NCBI GenBank assembly: GCA_009379845.1
Contig: WHSZ01000022.1
Coordinates: 1 to 64,000, forward strand
Direction: 5' to 3'
DNA from: Pseudonocardiaceae bacterium
GTDB lineage: Bacteria > Actinomycetota > Actinomycetes > Mycobacteriales > Pseudonocardiaceae
Length of the DNA stretch: 64,000 nt
Position 1 is the stretch's first letter. Every line of letters begins with the position of its first letter. Below are positions 35,721-44,874 of this stretch, in pieces. The translations under genes and the position numbers were made by a program. Below the pieces are notes generated by a model. The model was not told the origin of the DNA and searched no databases. It saw nothing but the letters and a program-made list of their open reading frames with translations.

Positions 35721-38495
35721 CTAACGTCGTGCCGGCGCGGCGATCGGCTGCGCGTCGAGGCGCTGCTGCATCTCGACCGCTTCGTCCCTGCCGATCTTCG
35801 CGTACAGTTCGCGCGCCCGTTCCCACCCGAGCCGCGCGTACCGGGGATGCTCCGTTCGCTGGAGCACGTCGCCGATCCGATGGAAGATCACCGCGCGACC
35901 GTGCGTATTACCCAGCAGGTGCGCGATGTCGCCGGAACGCCGGTAGCCGCGCAGCGCCTCCGGCCAGCGGCCGAGCGCCTCCAGCGCCTGGGCGCGCACG
36001 TAGTGCACCACCGCGGCCACCGCCGGTTCGGGCACCTCGCCAAGCAGGTCGAACGCCGTGCCGGTGCAGTGCAGTGCCTCCACCGGCTCGCCACGCCGCA
36101 GCCGTGCCTCACCGAGATTGGCCCACGCCAACGCTTGCTGCGCGGGGTTGCCGAGGCGCTCGGACAGCTCGATGGCGATCCGGTAGTGCTCGATCGCCTC
36201 GTCCCACTCGGCGAGCATCGTCGCGCAGTTGGCCAGCCGCTCGTGGCAGTGCACCCGGATCTCCGGGGCGACGAAGCGCTCCGCGAGCCGAACGCAGTCC
36301 CGCAGCAGCGGGATCGCCTCCTGGTAGTTCCGCTGCTCGATCAGCGCGGAACCGAGGTGGTTGAGCAGCTCCACCTCACCTTCACGGGCACCGGCCGCCC
36401 TGGCGGCACGCAGCCCGATCTCCATGCCGCCGCGGCCGTAGTGCGTGTTGCCGCGCAGGTTGTACAGCAGAGAGGTGTTCGCCGCCAGCCGCCACACCCG
36501 TTCCGGTTGGCAGCCGGCCGCCCGTTCCAGCAGCTCCCGGATCCCGGCCTCTTCGGTCTCGAACCAGCCAAGGGCCTGCGGCGCATCGTTGAGCACCGGC
36601 AACGACCCGGCAGGGAAACGCACCGCGGGGTGCACACCGGGCAGCAGTGGGAGCACGGTGCTGGTGGCCTGCCGGGTGGCGTCCAGGTAGTAGTCCAGCA
36701 GCCGGCTGAACGCCTCATTCCGCACCGCGCCGGGTAGTTCGCCGGCCAGCTGATTCCCGTAGAGCCGGGCAAGATCGTGCCGAACGAAACGGTCCCCGCC
36801 GAGGTCGGTGTACAGATTCGCGGCCACGAGTTCGTCGAGCAGCTCCCGGGTGCGGGCCGGCGACGATCCGGCCATGGCGGCCGCGGCATGCACGGTGACC
36901 TGGGCACAGGGGTGGAGTCCGAGCATCGTGAACAGCTCGGCCGCGGGTTCGGTCAGCACCCGCACGCTTGCCGCCAGCGCCGCCCGCACGCTCGCGGACG
37001 GATCGCTGGTGGAAAGCCCGTCCAGCCTGCCGTGCTCGCCGGACAGCTCGGAAACCAGGGCGGCGACACCCGGCGCGGGCGGGCTGGACAGCCGTGCGGC
37101 GGCCACCCGCAGCGCAAGCGGCAGGCATTCGCACAGCCGCGCCAGTGCTTCCGTCGCGGTGGGCTCGGCATGCACGCATTCCGGGCCGGCGATGTTCTCG
37201 ATCAGCTCGACGGCGGCGTTCAGCGGCAGCGGCGGCACCGGCAACCGAGCGGCGCCGTCCCGGATCGCCAGCCCGTCCAGCCGGTGCCGGCTGGTCACCA
37301 CGACCGCGCAGTCACCGCCGGGTAGCAGGGTGCGCACCACGGTGTCGTCGGCCGCGTTGTCAAGGACGACGAGCAACCTGCGCCCGGCAAGCGTGGTGCG
37401 CAGCAGCGCCGCACGTTCCGTTTCGTCGTCCGGGATCCGGTGATCGCTCACTCCCAGCGCGTGCAGGAAGCCGAGGAGCGCGTCGGTTGGCGCCAGCGGC
37501 TCGCCCGCGTCGAAACCGCGCAGGTCGACGAACAGCCGGCCGTCCGGGAACTCGTGCGCGATGCGGTGCGCCCAGTGAACGGCGAGGCTGGTCTTGCCGA
37601 CCCCTGGCGGACCGGTCAGCACCAGCACCGGGGCGGGCTGGTGCCGGACGTGCTCGTCCATCCAGCGCAGCTCCGTCTCCCGCCCGGTCCACCCGGTGCC
37701 GACGCGGGGCAGCTGCGCGGGAACGGCGCCAGGTCGTGCGCTGTCTGGCCGCGCCGATTCCGGCCGTGGGTCGGCGGCACCGCGCAACACGGTCTGGTAC
37801 GCCTCACGCAGGGGCATGCCGGGGTCCACGCCGAGCTCGGTGGCAAGGCTTTCCCGGACGCGGTGGTACACGTCGATCGCCTCGGCCTGCTGTCCCTGCT
37901 GATACAGCGCCAGGACGAGGGCACGGGCCAGCGGCTCCCGCAGCGGGTTGGCGACGAGCTCGGCATGCAGTTCGTCAAGCAGTTCGTGGGAGCGGCCGGC
38001 GGCGAGCAGGTGCTCGGCGAGCCGCTCGAGCGCGCTCAGTCGCTGCGCCTCAAGCGGTCTGGCGTACACGTCCCGCAGGCCGCTGCCCGGCACGTCAACC
38101 AGCGCCGGTCCCCGCCAGAGCGCCAGGCCTTCGCGCAGCAGCTCGCTCGCCTGCTCCGGGTGCGCGGCGGCGGCCTCCTCGAAGAGGCAGCGGAACCGGT
38201 GCACGTCCACCTCGTGCGGCGCCGCGCGCAGCAGATAGCCGGACGCGCGGGTCTCGATCGGCATGGCCGTACCGAGCGCCCTGCGCAACCAGGAGATGTG
38301 GCCCTGCAGCGCGGTTTTGGCCGAGTGCGGCGGATCGTGCCCCCAGATCAGGTCGACCAGTTGCTCGACCGGAACCACTCGATCGTGCTCGAGCGCCAGC
38401 GCGGCGAGCACGGCTCTTCGTTTCCCAGCGCCGATGATCACCGGTCGGTCGTCGGCGCCGAGTAATTCCATTGACCCCAACATTCGCAGCCGCAA
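35721..38495 (-). CDS. SARP/AfsR-type regulator with NB-ARC and TPR domains
   Basis: A large ATP-dependent transcriptional activator of 924 residues. Domain order: OmpR-like winged helix (1-92), BTAD helical domain (about 98-240), NB-ARC NTPase (about 268-520, Walker A TGPPGVGKT at 294-302, Walker B LLVVLDNA), and C-terminal TPR repeats (about 690-910, with LGSALIEQRNYQEAIPLL). Such proteins activate secondary-metabolite or exoenzyme genes. TTG at 38495 is chosen because GAGAGGT lies eight bases upstream; an ATG four codons later is possible. Immediate targets may be the GH64-GH18 pair downstream on the same strand, but no direct repeats of SARP type were identified. Confidence 0.9.
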   Translation of the reverse strand: MRLRMLGSMELLGADDRPVIIGAGKRRAVLAALALEHDRVVPVEQLVDLIWGHDPPHSAKTALQGHISWLRRALGTAMPIETRASGYLLRAAPHEVDVHRFRCLFEEAAAAHPEQASELLREGLALWRGPALVDVPGSGLRDVYARPLEAQRLSALERLAEHLLAAGRSHELLDELHAELVANPLREPLARALVLALYQQGQQAEAIDVYHRVRESLATELGVDPGMPLREAYQTVLRGAADPRPESARPDSARPGAVPAQLPRVGTGWTGRETELRWMDEHVRHQPAPVLVLTGPPGVGKTSLAVHWAHRIAHEFPDGRLFVDLRGFDAGEPLAPTDALLGFLHALGVSDHRIPDDETERAALLRTTLAGRRLLVVLDNAADDTVVRTLLPGGDCAVVVTSRHRLDGLAIRDGAARLPVPPLPLNAAVELIENIAGPECVHAEPTATEALARLCECLPLALRVAAARLSSPPAPGVAALVSELSGEHGRLDGLSTSDPSASVRAALAASVRVLTEPAAELFTMLGLHPCAQVTVHAAAAMAGSSPARTRELLDELVAANLYTDLGGDRFVRHDLARLYGNQLAGELPGAVRNEAFSRLLDYYLDATRQATSTVLPLLPGVHPAVRFPAGSLPVLNDAPQALGWFETEEAGIRELLERAAGCQPERVWRLAANTSLLYNLRGNTHYGRGGMEIGLRAARAAGAREGEVELLNHLGSALIEQRNYQEAIPLLRDCVRLAERFVAPEIRVHCHERLANCATMLAEWDEAIEHYRIAIELSERLGNPAQQALAWANLGEARLRRGEPVEALHCTGTAFDLLGEVPEPAVAAVVHYVRAQALEALGRWPEALRGYRRSGDIAHLLGNTHGRAVIFHRIGDVLQRTEHPRYARLGWERARELYAKIGRDEAVEMQQRLDAQPIAAPARR

Positions 38496-38610
38496 TTCCC
38501 ATTACCTCTCGAATCGCCCCAGGTCGGACACGAGCGGTAACGATGCCAACACCGGCATATCGCGGGAAGCCGCTGAATGTCGGCACTCGGCGGGCGGTAG
38601 CGACAGGGCG

Positions 38611-39282
38611 CTATGCGGAAATGACGCGCGCGAGCAGGAACCCGTCGTGTCCCTTGGTGCCGACGGTCTGCAACGCGGTGGCGCTCACCCGCGGTTCGGC
38701 GGCGATCATCTCGCCCAGCCGGCGCACGCCCCGCACCAACGGGTCGTCGCTGGCCTCGTCGATCACCGCACCGTGCCGCACCACGTTGTCCACGACGATC
38801 ACGCTGCCCGGCCGGGAAAGCCGGAGCGCCCAGGAGAAGTAGTCCGGATAGCTCGGCTTGTCGGCGTCGATGAAGATCATGTCGAACGGGTCGTGCCGCT
38901 CGTCGGCGAGCTGCGGCAACGTGTCCATCGCCCGCCCGACCAGGATCTCGACCTGATCGGCCAACCCGGCGCGGGCGATGTTGCCGCGCGCGAGGGCGGC
39001 GTGCCTGGGGTCGACCTCGAGCGTGACGAGGCGCCCGCCTGGCGGCAGCGCACGCCCGAGCCAGATGGTGCTGTAGCCGCCGAGCGTGCCGATCTCCAGG
39101 ATGTCCCGCGCCCCGTGCAGCTGGGCCAGCAACCGCAGGAATTCACCTTGGTTCGGGGCCACCGCGATGGCGGGAAGGCCCGCGGCCGCACTGGCCTCCA
39201 GCGCCGCGTCCAGTGCGGGATCCGGTGGAACCAGCAGGTCGGTGAAGTAGCGATCAACGGCCGTCCACAGTTCCTGAGTCAC
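38611..39282 (-). CDS. Class I SAM-dependent O-methyltransferase (CCoAOMT family)
   Basis: A 223-residue methyltransferase with motif I ILEIGTLGGYSTIWLG (about 62-77), LVTLEVDPRHAALAR, FIDADKPSYPDYF (metal-binding Asp) and VDNVVRHG. This pattern is typical of the metal-dependent catechol/caffeoyl-CoA O-methyltransferase family. GTG 39282 overlaps the stop of the preceding hypothetical gene (GTGA), so it is translationally coupled and last in the asparaginase-to-OMT operon. The substrate may be a catechol-like intermediate or product, unknown. Confidence 0.85.
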   Translation of the reverse strand: MTQELWTAVDRYFTDLLVPPDPALDAALEASAAAGLPAIAVAPNQGEFLRLLAQLHGARDILEIGTLGGYSTIWLGRALPPGGRLVTLEVDPRHAALARGNIARAGLADQVEILVGRAMDTLPQLADERHDPFDMIFIDADKPSYPDYFSWALRLSRPGSVIVVDNVVRHGAVIDEASDDPLVRGVRRLGEMIAAEPRVSATALQTVGTKGHDGFLLARVISA

Positions 39283-39881
39283 GCCGCAACTTTCTCACGA
39301 GCACGCACCACATGCCCGGCGCGGATCTCCACGTCGAGCACCGATCCCTCGCCGAGCCGGCAGGTCAGCGTCACGGCACCGGCGTCGAACTCGCCTGCTT
39401 GCCGGGCCCACTCCAGCCACACCACGGCGTCCGGGGCCGGCCCGGTGAGCGGCTCGCCTGCCAGGCCCCACGCCGCCGTCACGCCGGTGACACCCAGCAG
39501 GTAGTACCGCAGTGACCACGGCATGGCGGCCAGCTCGCCAAGCACCCGCAGCCCGCTTTCCTCGTCCGGCACGATGAACGGGCCGTTGCCAGCCGGATCG
39601 ACGCGCAGCACCACACCCTCGCGGGCCTCCCGAGGTGCTACCGAGAGCCGTCCGGACGATTCCGCGGCGAACTCGGGGACGGCTGGACCCCACGGCCGGA
39701 CCGCGGCGACGAGCTCACCCAGCCCACCGCACATCGTCGTGGCACCGGTAGGGCCGATCACCACCCATCCGCCGCTGGCAGCCACCACCCGCACGCCCGG
39801 CCTTGCGACCAGCCGGGTGACCGCGGTGGCCGCCGCGCTTCGCGCGGCGAGGTCCGTGAACCACCGCCTCGACCAGTCCAC
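39279..39881 (-). CDS. Protein of unknown function in the asparaginase/SDR operon
   Basis: A 200-residue soluble protein with no domain I recognise. It contains two glycine-rich beta segments (RVVAASGGWVVIGPTGATTM and GVVLRVDPAGNGPFIV), a WSLRYYLLGVTGVTAAWGL stretch that could be a partly buried helix, and a C-terminal beta strand set ending in charged residues. GTG 39881 is chosen because GGAGAAGGG lies six bases upstream; the frame stays open ten more codons. It lies between an SDR gene and the methyltransferase gene, coupled to the latter. Confidence 0.65.
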   Translation of the reverse strand: MDWSRRWFTDLAARSAAATAVTRLVARPGVRVVAASGGWVVIGPTGATTMCGGLGELVAAVRPWGPAVPEFAAESSGRLSVAPREAREGVVLRVDPAGNGPFIVPDEESGLRVLGELAAMPWSLRYYLLGVTGVTAAWGLAGEPLTGPAPDAVVWLEWARQAGEFDAGAVTLTCRLGEGSVLDVEIRAGHVVRAREKVAA

Positions 39882-39911
39882 AGTGGACCCTTCTCCGCAG
39901 GCACCACACAT

Positions 39912-40610
39912 CTACGGCATCACGTCCCCGGCGTTCGGCCCGAGCGTCTGCCCCACGAACAGGTTCCCGCCCGGATCACTTGCCAGCAGCACGGCGACCG
40001 GCGCGACCTCGTCGGGCGTGCCGAACCGGCCGAGCGGTAGCTCCGCGCGCTTGGCCGCCTTCCACCGCTCGGTGATGCCGTCCACCATCGGGGTCTCGAT
40101 CGGGCCGGGCGCGATCGCGTTCACCAGCACACCGTGCTCGGCGACCTCGAGCGCGAGCGACTTGGTAAGACCGATGACGCCCGCCTTGGCCGCCGAGTAG
40201 TGCGCGAGCGATCGGCCGCCCTTGATGCCGAGCTGGGAGGCGACGTTGATGACCCGGCCCCAGCCGCGTTCCACCATCGCCGGCACGACCTCGCGGCAGC
40301 ATAGGAACACCCCGGTGAGGTCGATCGCGAGGGTTTCCGACCAGGTCGCGGTTTCCATCTCGACGAGCGGCGCCTCGGTGAGGATGCCGGCCGAGTTGAC
40401 CAGAATGTCGATGCCGCCGAGCCGCCCGGTCGCCTCGGCTACCGCGGCTCGCACCGAATCCTCGTCGGTGACGTCGAGGTGCACCTCGGCATCCTTCCGG
40501 TCGGCGACCACCACGCGGGCACCCTCCCTGAGGTATGCCCGCGCGATGGCGTGGCCGATCCCGCCGGCGCCGCCAACCACCAGCGCGGCGCGATTTTCCA
40601 GTGCTGGCAA
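39912..40610 (-). CDS. SDR-family oxidoreductase
   Basis: A 232-residue classical short-chain dehydrogenase: cofactor motif VGGAGGIGHA near the N-terminus, ADRK after beta-2 and LDVTDEDS, NSAG, then the catalytic Ser (NVASQLG) and YxxxK (HYSAAKAG). The TTG at 40610 is preferred because AGGAGGT lies six bases upstream, whereas an earlier TTG at 40625 would contain that ribosome site. It follows another SDR by 11 nt. Pairs of SDRs often perform successive alcohol/ketone steps; substrate unknown. Confidence 0.87.
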   Translation of the reverse strand: MPALENRAALVVGGAGGIGHAIARAYLREGARVVVADRKDAEVHLDVTDEDSVRAAVAEATGRLGGIDILVNSAGILTEAPLVEMETATWSETLAIDLTGVFLCCREVVPAMVERGWGRVINVASQLGIKGGRSLAHYSAAKAGVIGLTKSLALEVAEHGVLVNAIAPGPIETPMVDGITERWKAAKRAELPLGRFGTPDEVAPVAVLLASDPGGNLFVGQTLGPNAGDVMP

Positions 40611-40621
40611 CGGAGACCTCC

Positions 40622-41389
40622 TCAAGCCGGCATGCGGACGGTCAGCCCACCGTCCACGACGATGCTCTGCCCCGTCACGTAGGACGCTTCCGGTGAGGTC
40701 AGGAAGCGGATCACCGCGGCTGCCTCGTCCGGCTGGCCTGCCCTGCCGAGCGGGATGCCCTCGCCGGCCCGTTCAAGGCCGTCCGGGCCTAGCGAGTTCA
40801 CCGGGTCAAGCGACTGGGGCGTGACGATGTACCCGGGAATCACCGTGTTCACCCGGATGCCGCGCGGCGCGAGCTCGACGGCGAGGCTGCGGCACAGGCC
40901 GAGCACGCCGGCCTTCGCGGCGCCGTAGTGCGCGTGCTCGCCCCAGCCGTACACCCCTCCGGCGATGGAGGACACCGCGACCATCGAACCGCCGTCCATG
41001 CGCGCGGCGGCGGACCGCAGCGTGCGCAGCACGCCGGTGAGATCAACGGAAAGCATGTCGTGCCATGCCTCGTCGGTCAGCTCGGCGAGCGCTGCCCTGC
41101 GCAGCACCCCGGCGCCGGCCACCGCGATGTCCAGCCGGCCCCACTCGTCGACGGCGCGCTGGGCGAACGCCTCCACCTGCGACGGATCCCGCACGTCCAG
41201 CTCGTGCACGACGCACTCGCCGCCGGCGTCCGCCACGGCCTTCGCCGTCCCCGCTGGATCGTGCGGGTCGCCGGGGAACGACCCGAGCACGGTGCGCACC
41301 CCGGCTCGGGCATAGCCGACGGCGAGCGCGCGACCGATCCCGCTCGCCGCCCCCGTGACGATCGCGACAGGTGAGTCCACTTCGGACAC
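40622..41389 (-). CDS. SDR-family oxidoreductase
   Basis: A 255-residue classical SDR with [12 protein letters not shown] (cofactor, about 12-23), GAGV (NAG-equivalent), Ser in [12 protein letters not shown], and the YxxxK site in [12 protein letters not shown]; the C-terminus [18 protein letters not shown] is typical. SFPGD after beta-2 lacks the usual Asp, hinting at NADP preference. GTG 41389 follows AGGAGGTTCC. It is only about 35-40 percent similar by eye to the next SDR, so not a recent duplicate. It lies 9 nt after the MFS gene. Confidence 0.88.
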   Translation of the reverse strand: MSEVDSPVAIVTGAASGIGRALAVGYARAGVRTVLGSFPGDPHDPAGTAKAVADAGGECVVHELDVRDPSQVEAFAQRAVDEWGRLDIAVAGAGVLRRAALAELTDEAWHDMLSVDLTGVLRTLRSAAARMDGGSMVAVSSIAGGVYGWGEHAHYGAAKAGVLGLCRSLAVELAPRGIRVNTVIPGYIVTPQSLDPVNSLGPDGLERAGEGIPLGRAGQPDEAAAVIRFLTSPEASYVTGQSIVVDGGLTVRMPA

Positions 41390-41398
41390 GGAACCTCC

Positions 41399-42742
41399 TC
41401 AGCCTTCCAGGGTTCGCACCTTGCGGGCGCCGAGCATCACCAGGCCGGAAAGGAACGTGCCGAGCGCTCCGACCAGCAACGCCGCCTGCCCCCAATCCGC
41501 ACCGGAAGCGAGCATCGACGTGACGATCACGCCAGCCACGATCGCGCCCGGCTGGGACAGCGCGTTCAGGAACGACGTTCCGGTGGCACGGCACTGGGTG
41601 TCATAGCACTCGCCCATGTAGAACAGCAGCGGCGCGTACGGGCCGACGAGGAAGAACATCCCGAGCGAGTATGCCACCACGACGGCGAGCGTCCCGGTGG
41701 CCAGCGTGAGCATCAGCGTGAACGACACACCGGACGCCAGCCAGCCGAACACGATGACGTTGCGGCGCCCGAACTTGTCGCCTGCCCAGCCGTGGAACAC
41801 GTAGCCGACATAGCCGACCGCGTTGACCACGATCAGCAGCAGCAACGAGTTCGAGAAGCTCACGTCCTTGCTCGCGGTGAGCACCGTGGTGCCGAGCACG
41901 CTGAACACCTGGATGCCGAACCAGTTCACGAACCAGGCGAAACCGAGCACCAGCGTGTTGCGCAACGCCGGGCCGCGGAAGATCGACACCAGCGGGGTAG
42001 ACCGCTGGTCGGCAACGCCGTACTCGTTGGCCAACTTGGTCGCCTCGCTGGCCAGCCCTTCCTTGCGCAGCCGCCGCAACCGGTCCTGCAACTCGAACTG
42101 CGGACTCTCCTTGAGTCCCCTGCGCACCAGCGCGATCACCACGGCGGGGAACACCGCGAGCAGGAAGACCCCGCGCCAGCCGACAAGCGGGAGGAAGATG
42201 GCGACGAACGCGGAAGCGAGCAGCACACCGAGCGGCCAGCCGCCCTGCACCAGGCTGTAGATCAGCCCGCGGTGTTTCTTGATCTTCTCGTCCTCGGTGA
42301 CCGCGTAGATCTCGTTGAGGTAGGTGGCGTTCACCGCCTGCTCGGAAAGCCCGAGGCCGCCAAGAGCGCGGACCCCGACCAGGTAGCCGACGTTGGGGGT
42401 GGCCGCGGTGGCCGCCGAGGCCAGCGCCGTGCCGGACACCGTGAGGATCATCCCCTTGCGGCGGCCGATCCGGTCCACGATCGGCCCGACGGCCAGCGCC
42501 ACGACCGCGGTGCCGATCGAGACCAGAGTGGACACAAGGGAGGCGGTGGATTCGTCCCAGCCGAAATATCCGGCTATCTCCGGCAGCATTGTGCCGAACA
42601 AGATGTAATCGTAAACGGCGAACATCCACGCGAAGAACGCGATGACGGTCGCTTTCCGGGTGGCGCCAACACCTACCCGCGGAAATGATTTCGTGGCGCC
42701 GTCGGGGGTTTCTGCTGAGACGCCAGGCGGAACTGCGGACAT
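41399..42742 (-). CDS. MFS metabolite transporter
   Basis: A 447-residue carrier with 12 predicted helices and metabolite:proton symporter motifs: DRIGRRKGM after TM2, RALGGLGLSEQAVNATYLNE in TM4, and the mid-loop PQFELQDRLRRLRKEG. The protein begins with a short Thr/Ser-rich cytoplasmic tail. ATG 42742 follows GAGAAGG. It resembles carboxylate or sugar-acid carriers rather than drug exporters, so it probably imports the substrate of the operon's hydrolases. It lies 92 nt after the deacetylase-like gene, the only sizeable gap in the operon. Confidence 0.85.
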   Translation of the reverse strand: MSAVPPGVSAETPDGATKSFPRVGVGATRKATVIAFFAWMFAVYDYILFGTMLPEIAGYFGWDESTASLVSTLVSIGTAVVALAVGPIVDRIGRRKGMILTVSGTALASAATAATPNVGYLVGVRALGGLGLSEQAVNATYLNEIYAVTEDEKIKKHRGLIYSLVQGGWPLGVLLASAFVAIFLPLVGWRGVFLLAVFPAVVIALVRRGLKESPQFELQDRLRRLRKEGLASEATKLANEYGVADQRSTPLVSIFRGPALRNTLVLGFAWFVNWFGIQVFSVLGTTVLTASKDVSFSNSLLLLIVVNAVGYVGYVFHGWAGDKFGRRNVIVFGWLASGVSFTLMLTLATGTLAVVVAYSLGMFFLVGPYAPLLFYMGECYDTQCRATGTSFLNALSQPGAIVAGVIVTSMLASGADWGQAALLVGALGTFLSGLVMLGARKVRTLEG

Positions 42743-42834
42743 GAGATCGCCCTTCTCGAACGAACTGGAACAGCTGAACAGAACTCTGTGAAATTCCAAA
42801 AATCACACAGTCCGCGGCATCGCGGCGCGCGTGG

Positions 42835-43710
42835 TTATCGAGGAAAGCGGGCGAGGAAATCGTCCGCGATCTCGTCGAACGTCACCCAGCGGACACCGTC
42901 GTGACCGCTGATGTGCGCGATGAGGCGCTCCAGCATGAGCAGTGTTTGCGGGCGCCCTGAGACGTCCGGGTGGATGGTCATGGTGAAGGCCGCGTAGTCC
43001 ATTTCGCGGTACACCCAGTCGAATTGGTCGCGCCAGATTTCTTCGAGCTGGCGCGGGTTCACGAAACCGTGGCTGTTGCCGCTCGCCTTCACGAACATCA
43101 TCGGGGGCAAATCGTCGAGATACCAGTTCGCCGGGATCTCCACTAGCCCGGTTTCGGTGCCGCGTTCGAGCGGCTTCATCCAGTCTTCGGCCCGCCGGGA
43201 ATAGTCGATCTTCGTCCAGGTATCACCGACCCGCACGTAGTACGGGGTGAAATCGTTGTGCATGAGCGAGTGGTCGTACTTGATGCCCCGCTCGAGGAGC
43301 AGTTCGTTGGTAACCGGCGAGAATTCCCACCACGGCGCGACATATCCGGTCGGCCGGCCGCCGGTGACCTTCTCGATCAGCTCGATGCTGCGATCCAGGA
43401 TCGCGCTCTCCTGATCCCTCGTCATCGCGATCGGGTTCTCGTGCGAATAGCCGTGCGCACCGACCTCGTGACCCGCTTCGACAACCATCCGCGTCTGGTC
43501 GGGGAACGTTTCGATGGAATGTCCCGGGATGAACCAGGTGGTGCGCAGATCGTTGCGTTCGAACAAGCGCAGTAGCCGCGGTACGCCGACCTCGCCGGCG
43601 AACAGGCCGCGGGAGATATCGCACGGCGAATCCTCCCCGCCGTACGAACCGAGCCAACCGGCGACCGCGTCCACGTCGACGCCGAACGCCACGAGTATTT
43701 CTTTGGCCAT
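42835..43710 (-). CDS. Polysaccharide-deacetylase-fold hydrolase (HpPgdA/cyclic-imidase clade)
   Basis: A 291-residue NodB-fold protein. Metal ligands are predicted as Asp12 or Asp14 ([10 protein letters not shown]) with His86 and His90 (AHGYSHENP). The signature stretch GSYGGEDSP, then [15 protein letters not shown], and [14 protein letters not shown] place it in the clade holding Helicobacter HP310/PgdA and bacterial cyclic imide hydrolases. There is no signal peptide, so a cytosolic amidase/imidase role fits better than wall deacetylation. ATG 43710 follows AAAGGA. It starts 2 nt after the asparaginase stop, suggesting consecutive steps: ring opening to a half-amide, then deamidation. Confidence 0.82.
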   Translation of the reverse strand: MAKEILVAFGVDVDAVAGWLGSYGGEDSPCDISRGLFAGEVGVPRLLRLFERNDLRTTWFIPGHSIETFPDQTRMVVEAGHEVGAHGYSHENPIAMTRDQESAILDRSIELIEKVTGGRPTGYVAPWWEFSPVTNELLLERGIKYDHSLMHNDFTPYYVRVGDTWTKIDYSRRAEDWMKPLERGTETGLVEIPANWYLDDLPPMMFVKASGNSHGFVNPRQLEEIWRDQFDWVYREMDYAAFTMTIHPDVSGRPQTLLMLERLIAHISGHDGVRWVTFDEIADDFLARFPR

Positions 43711-43712
43711 GG

Positions 43713-44711
43713 TCAGATCCTTTCGGTTGCGAATGAGCGCGCGCGTAACTCCGCGCGGACCCGCGCCGGATCGCGGTGGCAGCCGAGCAGCGCGGTGAGC
43801 AGCATGCGTGCCTGCGAGGTACGAAGGTTTCCGGTCGGCACCGCCCCGGCCTCGACGAGATCCATCCCGCCGCCGTTGCCGTACAGTTCGACGACCGGCC
43901 CGGCGTGCACCCGGGTGGACAACGCGACGACGACCCTGGCATCGGTCAGCCGCGCCACCGCGTCCCGGACCTCGGGGTTCGCGTTCCCGGCACCGGTCGC
44001 TTCCAGCACTACACCGGTGGCACCCGCGCCGGCCACGGCGTCGAGCGCCACCGTGTCGGTGCCCGGATAGCAGGCGACGGCGTCGACCCGAACGCCGTCC
44101 AGCTCGAAGGCGCTCAAGTCCAGTGCCGGCAACCGCGCGGGTGTGGCGGACACCTCGACGGCTCCGTCGAGCACCCACCCGATCGGCCCGCCGTCCGGTG
44201 CGGCGAACGCGGCCGGCGCCACGGTGTGCGCCTTGCGAGAGCCGCGGGCGGCGAAGATCCGGCCGTCGAAGGTGATCAGTGTGCCGCGCTCCCGCGCCGT
44301 GCGGGCGGCGGCGACCGTGATGGCGTCCGCGAGATTGCGGGGGCCGTCGCTGTCCGGTGCGTCGGCCGGCCGCTGCGCGCCGGTGAACACCACCGGCCGG
44401 GGATCGGCGTGGAAAAGCTCGGTGAGGTACGCCGTTTCCTCCATGCTGTCCGTGCCGTGCGTGACGACGACGCCGAGCACGTCCGGGTCCGCCAGCGCCG
44501 CCGCTACCTGCCGGGCCACCTCCCGCATGTCCCACGGCGTCAGCAGGAAACTGCCGAGGCAGAACACGTCGACCCCGTGCAGCGCCACGCCGGGATCGAC
44601 CGGCAGGCGTGCCAGCAGTGCGTTCGCGTCGTCCTTTGCGAACCCGGCTCCTCGCTCGTCCCGGCGGCTCGCGATGGTTCCACCGGTGGAGAGGACGACG
44701 ACTCTGGGCAC
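43713..44711 (-). CDS. L-asparaginase-type amidohydrolase
   Basis: A 332-residue type I/II asparaginase-fold protein with both nucleophile motifs: [13 protein letters not shown] (Thr12) and [14 protein letters not shown]. The C-terminal domain includes [20 protein letters not shown]. No signal peptide, so cytosolic. GTG 44711 has an excellent AGGAGGT seven bases before it. It is first in the operon directly behind the tandem LacI operator. Given the imidase-like next gene, the true substrate could be a half-amide such as succinamate or a glutamine/asparagine derivative rather than asparagine. Confidence 0.88.
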   Translation of the reverse strand: MPRVVVLSTGGTIASRRDERGAGFAKDDANALLARLPVDPGVALHGVDVFCLGSFLLTPWDMREVARQVAAALADPDVLGVVVTHGTDSMEETAYLTELFHADPRPVVFTGAQRPADAPDSDGPRNLADAITVAAARTARERGTLITFDGRIFAARGSRKAHTVAPAAFAAPDGGPIGWVLDGAVEVSATPARLPALDLSAFELDGVRVDAVACYPGTDTVALDAVAGAGATGVVLEATGAGNANPEVRDAVARLTDARVVVALSTRVHAGPVVELYGNGGGMDLVEAGAVPTGNLRTSQARMLLTALLGCHRDPARVRAELRARSFATERI

Positions 44712-44733
44712 CTGATGACCTCCTGAGACCGAA

Positions 44734-44760
44734 CCCAAACGTTTGGGCCAAACGTTTGGG
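44734..44760. promoter_or_regulatory. Tandem LacI-type operators between divergent promoters
   Basis: CCCAAACGTTTGGG (44734-44747) is a perfect 14-bp palindrome directly abutted by CCAAACGTTTGGG (44748-44760), a 12-bp palindrome plus one base. The AAACGTTT core with central CG is the normal LacI/PurR operator form. They lie 23 nt before the asparaginase start and 115 nt before the LacI gene, with TATCAT (44761-44766) abutting as a plausible -10 for the latter. Confidence 0.88.
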
Positions 44761-44874
44761 TATCATGCCTATCGTGGCCGGCAGAAGTCAATGGATCCGC
44801 TGTTACGATCCTGGGAACCGACCACAGTGGGCGAGTCAGCGTCGTAACCGGAACGGCTGGAGGCCGAGCGAACA

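Noticed and set aside
43711-44766. Long N-terminal fusion upstream of the deacetylase-like protein
   Set aside because: The frame is antisense-like Arg/Gly-rich and overlaps the asparaginase coding frame; ATG 43710 has a ribosome site and the conserved [10 protein letters not shown] start.
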